Positions 48,401 through 61,902 of a DNA stretch of 64,000 nucleotides are shown one piece after another. The notes under the pieces were generated by a model. The model was not told the DNA's origin, did no database searches, and saw only the letters and a list, made by a program, of their open reading frames with translations. Within the stretch, counting starts at the first letter, position 1, and every line of letters starts with the position of its first letter. Location: positions 558,001 to 622,000 of the forward strand of contig JASFXZ010000071.1 in assembly GCA_032209605.1 (NCBI GenBank), read 5' to 3'. The DNA comes from Mactromeris polynyma (lineage: Eukaryota; Mollusca; Bivalvia; Venerida; Mactridae). Position numbers and translations under genes: made by a program.

Positions 48401-51081
48401 TTAACCTTGTTATCGATGTTTCACCTTTCAATAGGTGTTTGACCTGTTTTAGAAATATACAAGATGTGTTTTCTTCCCTAATGTCTTATAAGCATCTTTT
48501 GTTTACAACAAATCTTAATGCTAGTCATATTTTGCCATAAAACTTGAGTTGTAAGCTGAGAATGTAGTCATGGTAACAGGAAAAAACATATATTTATACA
48601 TAGATAACAAAATGACTATGCACAATTTTAAAAACATGGGAAATGGTATATTTATGACCATGTAAAAAATAATAAAAAATCATGAACATAAAAAAAGTGT
48701 TCATGAACGCATACAATAGCTGTCACGTATATATTCATGTGATCATTAGGCATGATTTTAATAATTTTGACATAAATCTAAGCTCTAAAAAATGTGAGCG
48801 TCACAATTTTCAATTCCTGACCCACAGTTGAAGCGATACTATGCATGACATTTGCCCCTTGAAGCACCACATACAGTAAAAAAAACCTAAACGCTGAAAA
48901 ATGAATTAAAAAAATGAATAAAAAGAAACAGAACTATCTTTACAACATAAGAGATCTGTTTTGCAACTTTTAAGACAAAAATAAAACCATTATTCGGATC
49001 CAAGGCTCTATACCTATAGGCATGTATCTGCAACACATCTGGTTGATACAAATAATTTTGTGTTTCAACAACATCTGTACAAAATACAACAACCTGCAAC
49101 ATTTGAACCCTGTATTATAACATGTTTTGCAACTATCATTATTGTAAGTCAATCTTGTAAAATCTCAAAATATGTTTTAGCATTAACAACAGTCCACTAT
49201 GAGTCACTCAAGTCACCATACAAACTCCTGGTAGATATTGAGAATTTGAGATCACCTTAAAAAGCATTTCTATATCTTAGATTTTTCAAAACATCAAATA
49301 TTGGTGCTTTGATAAATTAATTGTACAAGAAAAAATCTTAAAAATCTTAATTTAAAATTAATGATTGACACAAATAATGACGTGCATCTTATTGCAGACG
49401 ATATTTAACATTGCATCCGTGTTGATTAAACAGGGCACAAAATTGAAATCATATATAGCACTTAGCTGTGAAATCTTACAAACAGTTGAATTTCTTTAAA
49501 TAGTTTATATCAGCAGCACATTATCTATAGATAGGCCTTATATACATACATTGTTACAAGCTGTTTGCATACACAGTTCACCAAAACATCAACAAAATAC
49601 AGTTACATACATTATATCGTGTCAGTGTTTGCTCTTCACTATAGAAGGTTGTGCAATTCAAAATGTGTAATTTTTTCCACAAATAGCTAAATAGATAAAC
49701 TTGTATCTGACAAAATAATCTTAATCAGAGAAACTATCTAAAGGTGTTTTGACACAGTTTAAGTGTTTAACTTGATGAAATGTTCGCAATATGTTGTGGT
49801 ACATTTATGAAATGTTACTGATTATACAATTATTGTCCGAGACACAGGGTTACTGCATTCATATTTATCCTTAATGCTGTTATGTTAGCCTCATTCTGCA
49901 GTAAATCGTATATTAACACCATCTACACTCAACACAAGGCAATTTGAAGTTCTTTTATCCAGTCACCGGATTTTGATATAATGTTCCACATACGAAAACT
50001 CTCATCCCGGTCGCATTTGTAGATCCAGTTACGACTTTGATTAATGTCAAGTTACGTCAGTTTCATGCAAACGAGCATTTTGAACCATGTTTACTCAAAT
50101 CAAGACCTTTAGTTATTTCAATGGTCTTATGTTTTGATTAGACAAATTTGATAGTGTTTAAAAAAAACACCATTACATAACTTTACTTTAGGAAGAATTG
50201 CAAAACTGCTGTTCGAGTGGTTTAGTTTCAACAACTTCTTATTAAGAAGAACCACAACATACACACATATAGATGATCAACCAAGAGTGACCTCAACAGC
50301 TTAACAACAAGCTTTTGACCTTGGTCAGCTATACAAAAAAGCAATGGTCAGTTTGAAATTGCTGCAAAATGGTAGAACAGAATTATAAGGAAGGTAAATA
50401 AAATATGCAAGTAGAATAATAAAATGTACAATGTAAGGCAGACGTATATTGGCATGATACAAAATAAAACATGGGGAGATGAACTCGAAAATGTGCAATA
50501 AAACGTAACCAGCATCAAGACAGTTTGAGCATCTATTCTTAGCAATAGTCCTAACGTGTGCCATGACTCGACACCAAGCGTGTGTCATTTAAACAATAGT
50601 AACAAAAATGTTTGAGAGCAAATCCACCGCTTTCATAGCACACTGATGCGAAAGCATAACAGTAGAACATAGTACGTGTTTGACAGTGAAATTTATTGAC
50701 TATAGCTTACCACTTTAATTTGAATGAGTAATTACTGTTAGGAGGTATACAAATGAACCGAAAATGAATAACTTACAAAATCATATATGTATTCAATATT
50801 GGGGTCTAATTATGCTCACAATATTATTTCACATCAAATTCAGTGCATAACAATGAAAGAGAAGAGTTGTTTAGTTGAAATAAACGTCCATAATGGTCTG
50901 CGGTGTTCTGTAAAGTGCCGTTTTTTTCCTGACTTCTTCGGACATCGTAAAATAAACAGACATCTACATTGTTTGTTGACACCCCTGATGACAGTTCACC
51001 TATCACATAAGATTAATCGCACTATTTCTGTCTTAACCAATCAAACTATTGCATTCCAGATGATTCCTGCAGACGACAACA
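45411..51081. other. Spacer and probable 3' UTR of the tetraspanin gene
   Basis: No coding exon was recognised. A SINE lies at 46860-47045. From about 47140 to 51081 the sequence is unique-looking and AT-rich, directly downstream of the proposed tetraspanin stop. It contains an AATAAA on the minus strand near 47156-47161 (TTTATT on the plus strand), which could end a 3.9 kb 3' UTR. This is an inference from position only. Confidence 0.35.
46860..47045 (-). repeat. tRNA-derived SINE
   Basis: On the minus strand the head reads 'ggttagcttacttgatagag' (A-box region), followed by 'gaggtcaattcccgg' (B box, close to GGTTCAATTCC) and a body ending in 'gagcaagttagtactg'. The tail box is shared with 7750-8200 and 35195-35250. 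The tRNA fold is not preserved, so it is not a tRNA gene. Confidence 0.7.
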
Positions 51082-54000
51082 TTTAATCCTGAAATAATAA
51101 AACAGACTTAAGTTATTGTGTCTAGCACTTTGATGAAAGTATACAAAACTAGAAAGGATTTACCCTTGGAAGAGTAGGCTTTGTGTGTATTTTCTGCATA
51201 AGTAGGGTAGAAAGGTAGGGAGTTTCTATTCGTATCTGGATAGATGACATGATCTGGGACTTGCCAGCATTTAATGTCACAAAAATTGCAGTCTTAGGTA
51301 ATTATTAGAATTAAGTATTAGGGCCAAACACCATACAGGAAATAACATTTCAAGGCCTTACATGCCAAGGTAGCGCTAGCATTGAAAAGACCTGTTTAAG
51401 ACTCATGTTTTTCAGTTCTAGGAAATTATAAAAGGAAAGTTATAATGTAATGTTATAGAGTATGTCTATATGAAGGCATATACATGCCATGTTGTCAACA
51501 TTAATGCTTGGCATATTTAGATATAAATAAAACTATGTACGTTTAAAATACATGAAATATAATGTATACAAAACAAGATACGTACCACCTGAGAATCACG
51601 CAAAGCACAGCACAGAATCATAGAGAAGATCATACCAAGGATCTGTAACAGACACAGAATATAACATATTTATACTGGTGCATCCAATTTTATCAGACTA
51701 TGTTCTCATATGAGTGATGAGTTTTGTCTAGACAAAATGACCATTGTTTGAGTTTGACAATTAACTGAAATTTTATTTATCAAGTCAACACCAACCCAAG
51801 CACATTTAAGGGGTTCAATACCTTTAATTTAAATTGACAACCAGTGTGTTTTAGAGTAAACCAAACTTAACACAAAATGTATGAGTATTTACATATATAT
51901 ATATATGAGTATTTACAGCAACCTATAGTAGGAATTTACTATCAATTATAACAACAACAGCTGGATGTGTGTCTCCCAAAGGGTGTTGCTCTGGAGAGGT
52001 TGCTGCCGGTTGCACTTTATTGTATTAAAAATATAGCATTTAATTCATTTAGGAATGGCACACATAAAATAAAACTATAAAATAGCTAAAATATTACATA
52101 CCAGTATGACAGCAATACCAATGGCCACGCCCGCGATAATCACCAGATTCTCCTTCACAAAGTTGTACAACTTATCATTGCAAGGCTGAAATATAACACA
52201 ATACAGTTAATTCATCATTATTTGCAAGCTTGTTTTCAGCTGTTTTTATAGCCTTTACTTGGCTATAATCTCAATGCCAAAAAGTATATTTTTTCCCAAT
52301 CTTAATGCAAAAATTCCCAATAAATCTTAAGAATATGATTTGGTTCAATGCCTTACCAATTTGTAATTTATCTTGTATTTACAAACGAAAACAGAAATAC
52401 ACTCGATAATTTAAAGATATGTCATTAATAAATAGAACTTGGAAAATCGAGTGATACCCAGCGCATATAAGGGCAACACTTCATACTATTAACTGGGGAA
52501 TTTTACTCACGAACATTTAATCTTGCAAAAAATAGCTCATAACTTCAATTTATGAAATATTGACCATGCCAAGATAACAGACTTTACAGTATATCCAGCC
52601 TTTATCATTACAAATACACTTCTTTGTTTACTGCAAAATGTTTTATTTTGGTACTACACTGAATGAATGAGGCAGTCAGACACATGTGGCAACTCTGGTC
52701 TGAGGCGCAGATACTTCATTAAGAATTTATGTGACCAAATCCAGACGATGGGACCTTGCTTTTTTCTGGTAAGTGGAGTAGAGTTAATTTCTCTCCCTTC
52801 ATCACTGTTATAGTATATGTATTATAGACGGATAAAGGGAGATAATTCTTGAAGGGGTAAAGGGAGAGAACTCACAATCTCCTGTGATTAAGACAACTAC
52901 TTGTACCATATTTAAGAAATATAAAAAAACATGAGGTGTGTGATTGCAAATATCAAAATTCAGTCAGACCTCGTTTATTCAACAACCTTCTATCTGTATA
53001 CTCATTATAATCTAAAATAAATATCAGGTCCCGATGTACATTCTTATGCATCACATTGATATGGGCTACTCAAAGCCAAGTATTCTTCAAATAAAATTTT
53101 AGACCCGATGAATGCTAATGAACGAAGTTCTTCCGTATGAGGGTATTGGATGTATCTTTTTAAATATCATCCTTTAACAAAGAAGTCTAATTCTAAACAA
53201 TCTATCACACTTTTTCTTGTCTAGTCTTCCAAATATTGCTTACAGCGATATCAATCAGTTGCAATATATTCTTAGTTCCATAGCTTAAAAACGTTACAGC
53301 ATAAACATTGCTGAATACCAAAATTTTATAAATTGCTAAAACTGTGGAATACATTAAAACATGACATAACGTCAGCCATATATCATATTCAACCCACATA
53401 AGGAAAACATTCTCGTCAAACTGTTTTCCAGAGAATGAATCGAATGACAGATAGAGAAATAATAGACAAAACATGGCTGAACAAATGCTAAATAATCAAC
53501 CGTGTTTGCAAACTTTGAAATATGATACAAGCATATGGATTATGATTTCCCAGGCCAGCACAAAATTTACATAAAAGCTTTACCGTTATTATTACATTAG
53601 ATAGAAAATGCAGAACATTGAAAATAGCAATTAAATCAGTGTGCAGCCACATTAAGCTAGGAAATTCTGCAAATGACAGAGCCTTTCACTGACGACAAAT
53701 GCATAATCGTATCTGCATTGAAACAAGTGCTATAGGCCGACTGACTCTGATTCGCATAGCGTTTTTTATTTCCATCACAGAGATAGCTGGAAGCATGAAT
53801 ATATCGCCTGACAATATGGTGGTTCCAGTAATGTGGGCATGTTTTATCTGGCATTTATATTGGACACACTAGGCCATCCTAAAACAATTCTTTGTTTGGG
53901 AAAACCTCACTCAGCAAAATTTAGTTAAGTAGGTAATTAATTTTTATTTACAAGTTGCGATAATCATACTATGGTGTTAATATGCTACTAAAAAAACACT

Positions 54001-57000
54001 CGGAGCCCTAAATGATTTTGAGTAGGGGCCATTTTCTTGAGTACATGTAGTTAGGTTATGCCATACAAACAATTTTTAAATTATGGCCTGTTATGCCGTG
54101 TTATGCAGTAACAACTTGAATGTTTGCTCACTAAGCAGTACTTGTCTACCCATCTGGATGTTACAGGTTTGAAGGCATGGTGGGGTCAGAGGCGTAGCTG
54201 GGCCATTGTTCAGTATATGCACTGATTGCCGTAAATAAACTGACACACTGCTGATAATGGTATAAAACTCCTACAGATTACGATGTCTCGGGTGTGAAGT
54301 TGTGAGAGACCATGACAGCGCGGTATTATCGTGCGATCAACAATGTCATACAAAGAGTAGTACAAACCTCACTGTACAATTTGCAAGCTTCTAAAGCGGC
54401 GATGTCTATCGAGTTATATTCGCTTCCACTTCTGGCTCCACAACATTTAAACTGAAACGGTAATAAGTCATCGTGTAAAATTATTTTCATCCTCTTGTAA
54501 ATACCATTTTGTAATGTATTATGTTTGAGGCCTACATGAAAGATTGGATATGTTCAAACGTTTAACCTCATTTACTAAAGCATTATTACTTTACAGTAAA
54601 ACCTCACTTAAAAACCACTTAAAATTAAGACCACCTCATTAATAAGAAGGTAAATTAACCACTTATACAGTTTTGTGCAATCAAATCTTTTAATAGGATG
54701 TGTTAATAGGATATGTATGATTTTCATTACAGAACTATGAAAGTTATACTGGTAACCAAGGAGAATATGGTATCCGCTGCTTCTCAAGAAATCCTGTATT
54801 AGCCACCAAAAACTGTATTTTCAGATTCTTACATTTTCTAACAGATATATTTTTCTGTTTAATACCAAAAATGTTAAAATGGGACGTCTACTTGTCTTTT
54901 TTATAATGATTCCAATATTAACAACAAAATAGAAAAGTAAACTACAAAATGATGATATCCCCTCAGAAATGCTTAACTCAATATTACATTAATTCTTACA
55001 AAAATCTTCTATTTTCCAAATGGAAAAAGTACACAACACTAATAAACATTTTCACATTCATTTTAATCTATAAATCAAAATTAAGCCACCGAAACGCTTC
55101 TGAGAAAGTGCTTAGCTTGAGACTTTCATTGAGGAAGACATCCTAACCAACATCACTAATACAGGCTCTGTCATGGAAGCACTCATATATATGAGTTATA
55201 TAAACTTTACTAACATCATTTTGAACCATGTCCATGAAGTCCCTCTCTGGATTTTCTTTATCAAAATATGCAGCGACTCCTTCGCTAAGTGCATCATCCA
55301 CCACTTTCTTCACCTGAAATGTGTATCAATAAAACGTAAGTAAATAAATGTTAACAAAATAAATATTTACATACTAGAAACTAGCTCCTATAAATGTTTA
55401 ATAAAACTCTGGAACATGAATGTACACAATGCAGCAAAATACTGCATGTGTAATGCTGCATGTCACTGTTGACATCAGTAGTTGTTGAGAATACCGCTTT
55501 TGTGTAAACTGTGTTTATTGGTCAATATTTTGTGTAAACTGTGTTCATTGGTCAATATTTTGTGTAAACTGTGTTCATTGGTCAATATTTTGTAAAACTT
55601 GTTTTCATTGGCTGATCACCTCCGTCTGTAAACATGTTATGTAAACATCCTGTCTTGCATATTATTCGGCAATTTTAAACTGTTACTCGTTAATCTACGC
55701 TATACTCTCTTCAGGCATAATCGCCGTTCTTGTCGAGCGAGCACGAGAGAATGATCATATATTGTAAGTCGCCTTAGATGTTTTGCGTTCAATAATTTAC
55801 AAATTTGTATGAATATTTATGAGTGCCAGGTGACAATTTTCTGCTGACTGTTTACGTGCCGGGAAAATATTTTATGCATCCCTCTGTTAGTTTCGTGCAG
55901 ACGACAACACATAATGACATCACATAGCAGTGAATATACCGTAGTCGTGAATGAATATTCAAATTCATAATTTACTGAAACAAAGAAGTCCTTAAGATGT
56001 CAATTTATTTCATCTCATTTTTATTTCTTAAAAAAAAGGTAAGCAAGAAAATGGCTTGGAGTGTGGATGGAGATATCAGGCTTTCAGGTAACAGTAACTC
56101 ATACTCTGCATATTCTCATCCGCACAAGAAGCCAGTGAAAAATTCCTACGATTTCATATAAACAATAATTTTTAAATACTATAATCAAGTCTTTGATGAT
56201 CCTTTGTATGTAAAACTACAATTATTTTGTCATCAATCATTAAACGATGTTTACAGAATGTATTTTTACATGCTGCAAAAAACAGAAACATCAAGTTAAA
56301 TGAGCAGCACAGCTGTAATAATTCCATCAAAATTGTGTTTCCTAACTGTATCATAAACAATAGTCTCATTCCCCTAATGAGCCTCACAACTAAATATGCA
56401 TAAAGGGAGAGAACTTGAGCTAATTAATCCATTTATTCTTACATGAGTTATCCACAGATTCTGTATACCAACTTAATGAATTTGGATGCATGATATCAGT
56501 AATAATCACATGTTAAATATTCATGACAAATACATGAAAAAATGACAAAATTACAGATTTCATAAAGTTCTAACACTGTGTCTAATACCTAGTAAAGTCT
56601 TTTTTCTTGCTTTATATTTGATAATTTGCATTTCTCTGCATGAACTCTTCCACTGAGATTGTATATTTACAGGTACAGTGCAACCTCTCCATAGCAACCT
56701 CTCCATAGCAACACCCTTTGGGAGACAAATATTTAGGCTGTTGTGGAGAGGTTGCTGCTCTACAGTGCTTAAATTGATAGCAAATTCTTACTAAGGGTGA
56801 AATTTAATGATGTTGCTGAAGAGAGGTTGTTGCATAAGAAAGGGCTGCTTAGGAGAGGTCGCTAGGTATAGTTGAATTCTAGCGACCTGTCAGCTTTATT
56901 TGGTATAATCTAATTCCATATATACAGGTATTTGTTACATTTTTGTATGTCTATTGACACAGTATATTCGATCATTCCTCTCATTTACATCTCAGTGGCT

Positions 57001-60000
57001 GACAGATAACGCTTTAGAAAGCAATAATCATTATTGAACGTACAACTGAAACTGCCCTATTTTCAATAAATATCATTGATTACCTGTTTCTCAAAATAGA
57101 ATTCTCTGTTCTTAAAATATATCTGACTGGTTGAAAATCGTCTATATTCATTATAAAATTATAAACACCTCAATATTTAGATTCGTATAGTCCCCCATAT
57201 GGATTTGAGTGCAGGAGGCTGTAAGTTTTGATTCCTGACCACCTCATACCAAAGATGCGACTATTGATACAGGAAGCTCCCATACTAGGCAATTAGTATA
57301 TCAAGGGTAGAACCAGGAGATTAATAAGCCCAGGTAAGTATCTGTTAGTGGATACCTTGGTGGTCACACACCAGCTTTGATACAGGCCCCCTAGCAGGAC
57401 TCAATGAAAACAATGGCTTTTATGAAGGTTGCAATTTAGCAACATAAACGTTTTTTCAAGGTGATTTCTGTCAAAATAAAGAGCACATAAAGGCTTAATT
57501 TGACCATTTAATTTGATGGATCGATGGGGCCGAGACTGATTGGTGGAGTGCCCACTGCCTCAAGGTTGATGGGATCCTGTCTGAGCAATCAGAGACTACC
57601 TTCACATATACTCAAGATGATACATGCAAGTTGTAGCATATGGCTGCAGTGTTCACAAGTGTCTAGTACAATGTAAATGCAAACTGAGTGAACAAATATA
57701 CAGGTAAATTATACACTTTTATAGGTTTTAAAGGATTTTGCACAAATTAAAGGATATAACAAGTTTTAAAGGTTTCACCAGGAGGCCTGTCAGTAGCTCA
57801 TCTTACTTGCTTATGAAATCATATATGATTGGTACAAAAAGTTTCTTCACCGATATCTCAATAAAAGATAAGATTACCTCGTCCTTCGCTACAACGGCCC
57901 AGATTCCAGCTCCAAGAAGAATGGCAAAAATGATGAACAGTAAGGCGAAAAACTGGAAAAAAAAAAATAACATGGTTAATATATGCCTCTAAAAAAGCAG
58001 CCAAATTTTCTAATCCAGGTCAGGGCTAAAAAACATGGTGCATGTATCTAAGTTATAACCGGGAGGGCGCATTAATATGGACAGATATGGTATAAAAAGA
58101 AAATATATAACCTTATTATTTATAGCTAATAAACCACAAAACTTGCAATTGGCTTTCCATTTTACTTTCTAATGTATATACAAAATCTCTAGTTTGGATG
58201 ACCAAAATTATTTAAAATTTCCTGAAATTGATATCAACATTTTTGATGCTAGGCTAGCACATATGAATATAAGATTTTAAATGCATTTAAAAACTTAACC
58301 ACTGTTGATCAATTCTTATGCAATATTCACAAATTACAAATAAATAAGCAGTGGTCTGCTGAGGCCGCATACTTGCCACATTCTCGCTAAAAATATTTAT
58401 TTTGTCAGGTAAACATTCGTCTAGGTGCGAATCCTGTTGTGGTCGAAACTAGAGAAAGTTGTTGATAAACAGTTGGTTCTTTGAATTTTATTTAAAAAAC
58501 TGACACTTAATAAAGTAATCTTGATTAAAGTAAATAAACAAGAAACTATCAATAATCATGTACATAATGTGACATGTAACTGTAAATGACACTTAATTTT
58601 GAGATGAGTTATTTTTGTCCCCACTTTTTGAAGCTGACCGAGACATGTGTCTTCTCTTTTTCAAAAGCTTAATTGGCCGAACATTGAATAATGTTTTAAC
58701 AAAATGACATAAAAAATGCATGGATTTGTAATAGAAGAGTTGTACAAATAATAACTCTTCTGCAAGGAAAAAATAGAAAATAAAAATGTTGGGATATCAT
58801 ACAATATAGGGGAGAAAATATGGGTCAACAAACAATAAATGTATAACAGCCTAATAAATTGTACACACTATATATATGTACATATGTTGCCAAACATTTG
58901 ATTACAACAGTGCCTAAAGCTGTACGAAATACATGAAGTTGGTTTTCAACACATGCTTGAAGCATCCTTGTTGTATTACTGTGATAGGAGATAAAGATTT
59001 CAATTAAAAAACAGTTAAGGCTGTTTGGTTGGGAAACAAAAATACATTAACAACGGAACGATCCTGTGTTGCACATCTACTACAAGTTTGCAAACAATCC
59101 TGTGTTGCACACCTACTACAAGTTTGCAAACAGTTGATGTGTCAAACATCAAGATAAGCGTTTTTGTTTAAGACAAAAATTAAGAATTTGTAAATCAGAT
59201 TTAATTACAGTGTGTTAGATTAAAATCTTACAATTTTATGAGGAAATTAATTCATCTGATACTGAACAATATCTGATGTAAAAAGTCATTAATTTTGTCT
59301 TGAACACATCAAGTTGTGACTAAGTGTACACTTTACTGAAGCATTTATTGGGGTTTTCGTTTTCTGAGGAACATTTGAATTAATTTTGATAAATCAAGAG
59401 CACATAACTTCAAAACGCATAGTCCAATTTTGCCTATAACTAAACCGGGCTAAGATTTTATTATCAATAATACTTTGTATAAATATCAGATGGACTGGCA
59501 GAGAAATTAAGGTGCTAGAATGCAAACATAGAGAAATTTTAAACAATTAGATGAATCAAGGGCACCTAACTCTAGACCAATGTCCAACCTGGCATATATA
59601 TAAACATTCTATGTATATATGGCCAGGACGCACTTACTACACATTCTATGTATATATGACCAGGACGCACTTATCGCACATTCTATGTATATATGACCAG
59701 GACCCACTTATCGCACATTCTATGTATATATGGCCAGGACACACTTACTACACATTCTATGTATATATGACCAGGACGCACTTATCGCACATTCTATGTA
59801 TATATGACCAGGACGCACTTATCGCACATTCTATGTATATATGACCAGGACGCACTTATCGCACATTCTATGTATATATGACCAGGACGCACTTATCGCA
59901 CATTCTATGTATATATGACCAGGACGCACTTACTGCACATTATATGTATATATGACCAGGACGCACTTACTGCACATTCTATGTATATATGACCAGGACG

Positions 60001-61902
60001 CACTTATCGCACATTCTATGTATATATGACCAGGACGCACTTATCGCACATTCTATGTATATATGACCAGGACGCACTTATCGCACATTCTATGTATATA
60101 TGACCAGGACCCACTTATCCCACATTCTATGTATATATGACCAGGACGCACTTATCACACATTCTATGTATATATGACCAGGACGCACTTATCGCACATT
60201 CTATGTATATATGACCAGGACGCACTTATCGCACATTCTATGTATATATGACCAGGACGCACTTATCGCACATTCTATGTATATATGACCAGGACGCACT
60301 TATCGCACATTCTATGTATATATGACCAGGACGCACTTATCGCACATTCTATGTATATATGACCAGGACGCACTTATCGCACATTCTATGTATATATGAC
60401 CAGGACGCACTTATCGCACATTCTATGTATATATGACCAGGACGCACTTATCGCACATTCTATGTATATATGACCAGGACCCACTTATCGCACATTCTAT
60501 GTATATATGACCAGGACGCACTTATCGCACATTCTATGTATATATGACCAGGACGCACTTACTGCACATTCTATGTATATATGACCAGGACGCACTTATC
60601 GCACATTCTATGTATATATGACCAGGACCCACTTATCACACATTCTATGTATATATGACCAGGACGCACTTATCACACATTCTATGTATATATGACCAGG
60701 ACGCACTTATCGCACATTCTATGTATATGACCAGGATTGGTGAAGAAATGAAGATGCAGGAGTGTAAACATTGTAAAATACAGAATTTCAACCAAGAGCC
60801 AGAACTCTGGATGAGCTGTTCAATTTGATGTACAACTACAATTGATTGAGATGGTAAGGTTATACATAATTATTCCATCAAAAGATGACTAGAATTGGTG
60901 AAGAATGAATGTGCTAGAATACACATGTAAACACTATCAAATAAGGCTTTTTCATACATCAAGGGTGATAACTCTTTGTCAAAAATGACCTGATCTGGCC
61001 AAAAATTTAATTGACTTGATATCTTATACATGCTGTGGCCAAGATTGTTTTAAATTATTCTGGCACTGTCGAAGCAAGAATTCAGATATTCCAACTGTGA
61101 ACGACGGATGAATAACAGACATCCACCTGTATGAGCACTGCATGCACACTAGTGAGCAAAACATGGACCACGGGAAATGTGTTCTACACAAACAGTAGAA
61201 AAAGTCAATTCTAATTATCAACAGTAAGTCGGAGGAATTGATCAGAAGTAATACTGTCAAATAAGAAATTATCCTGAGGGATTAATTTTCGCATGATCGT
61301 TATATTGGCAAAATTAAATGCTCACAAAAATTGTGATAATCTGATGACAAAAATGAATGTAGCAACTTGCGAACATTGCGAAATAATCTCATTACTTCAA
61401 TTCGCGAAATAATGTTAATTAGCTTCATGAAAATACCTGATTTTACAGTAAATGGTAGAACATTGATACTAAAAAGATTACATGTAATACGGTATGGGAA
61501 CTGTGATTTGTACTGAAGGGAACAAAGCAATCTTGTTTGTTCAGTGAGGAAAATCATGATTTCATTATCGAGTATCAAAATTAATTATTTGTAAAAAAAA
61601 TCCATGATACAAGGTGGCAATGGTAGCGTGTTCGTACTAAGAGATAAAGCACATTACAAGGAAATGGTGCCTGTTTGTGCTAAAAATAGCTTAATTCTTA
61701 CCATTCCCAGCATGCATTGGTTCTCTTTAATGGCACCGCAACATCCGAGGAATCCAACTACCATAATAAGAGCGCCGACGACAATGAAGATATAGGCACC
61801 AGTGTACAGAAGGTCGAAGTGGTTGGAATTGGTGACGTATTTGCTGAAATCCGAGTCCACTCGGATCCAGATACCAACACCCATGATAGCGCATCCTAAC
61901 AA
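51082..61902 (-). CDS. Tetraspanin, partial at the N-terminus
   Basis: Minus-strand exons join in phase 0 throughout: 61702-61902, 57878-57952, 55215-55313, 54368-54451, 52102-52185, 51586-51642 and probably 51082-51087 (GAT TAA). The 201 residues cover the end of TM1 (LLGCAIMGVGIWIRV), a small loop, TM2 with GFLGCCGAIKEN, TM3 (FFALLFIIFAILLGAGIW), a large loop with FKCCG and two further Cys (EACKLYSEPC), and TM4 (LVIIAGVAIGIAVILILGM) ending CCALRDSQV. This is the standard layout of a plasma-membrane or endosomal tetraspanin of the CD9/CD63 type with four loop cysteines. The first exon (start codon and most of TM1) was not found up to 64000 and probably lies beyond. The last two-codon exon is less certain. 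Confidence 0.92.
51310..51545. repeat. Partial copy of the ~350 bp fold-back element
   Basis: It carries 'gacctgtttaagactcatgtttttcag', 'gtctatatgaaggcatatacatgcca' and 'gcttggcatattt', matching the right half of 23566-23911. It lies between the last two tetraspanin exons. Confidence 0.65.
51918..52018. mobile_element. CAGTG-family MITE fragment
   Basis: The blocks 'gtgtctcccaaagggtgttgc' and 'ggagaggttgctgc' match 12240-12413 and 56676-56866. Both outer ends are degraded. It lies in a tetraspanin intron. Confidence 0.6.
52961..53136. mobile_element. Pogo/Tigger-like MITE, ~176 bp
   Basis: CAGTCAGACCTCG is followed by 'tttattcaacaaccttctatc' and 'agacccgatgaatgc', in the same orientation as 29669-29846. 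The flanking TA and the right end have decayed. It lies in a tetraspanin intron. Confidence 0.75.
54596..54700. mobile_element. CAGTAAAACCTC-type MITE end
   Basis: TA-CAGTAAAACCTCACTTAA begins a stretch with 'aagaccacctcattaata'. Related sequence lies at about 11030-11170, 12045-12235 and 20720-20835. The right end is not located. Confidence 0.5.
54815..55195. repeat. Dispersed ~390 bp repeat, copy 2
   Basis: It matches 34755-35145 in the same orientation. The copy stops about 20 bp from the donor of tetraspanin exon 55215-55313, so it almost abuts coding sequence. Confidence 0.7.
55501..55620. repeat. Tandem repeat, 30 bp unit x 4
   Basis: Units 'tgtgtaaactgtgttcattg' plus 'gtcaatattt' start at 55501, 55531, 55561 and 55591. 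The last is diverged. It lies in a tetraspanin intron. Confidence 0.96.
56676..56866. mobile_element. CAGTG-family MITE, 191 bp, most complete copy
   Basis: The left end CAGTGCAACCTCTCC and right end GGAGAGGTCGCTAGG are imperfect inverted copies with TA on each side (56674-56675 and 56867-56868). The first 18 bp are locally duplicated ('aacctctccatagc' twice). The interior shares 'ccctttgggagac' with the other copies. It lies in a tetraspanin intron. Confidence 0.75.
57190..57600. repeat. SINE-like sequence, uncertain
   Basis: 'gtaagttttgattcctgacc' resembles a B box with a plausible upstream A-box region at 57195-57225. A second GC-richer block, 'gatgggatcctgtctgagc', lies at 57530-57600. 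The stretch is more GC-rich than the intron around it. No tail match within the window was established. Confidence 0.3.
59604..60736. repeat. Long minisatellite, 37 bp unit, about 30 copies
   Basis: Units read 'cattctatgtatatatgacc' then 'aggacgcacttatcgca'. Variants include ggcc for gacc, cccac for cgcac, and tactgc, tactac or tatcac for tatcgc. The array ends in a unit that lacks 'tata'. It fills much of the tetraspanin intron between exons 57878-57952 and 61702-61902. Confidence 0.98.

Noticed and set aside
59551..59844. Frame encoding repeated MYIW/TRTHLSHILC units
   Set aside because: It is a translation of the 37 bp minisatellite and closes within it.
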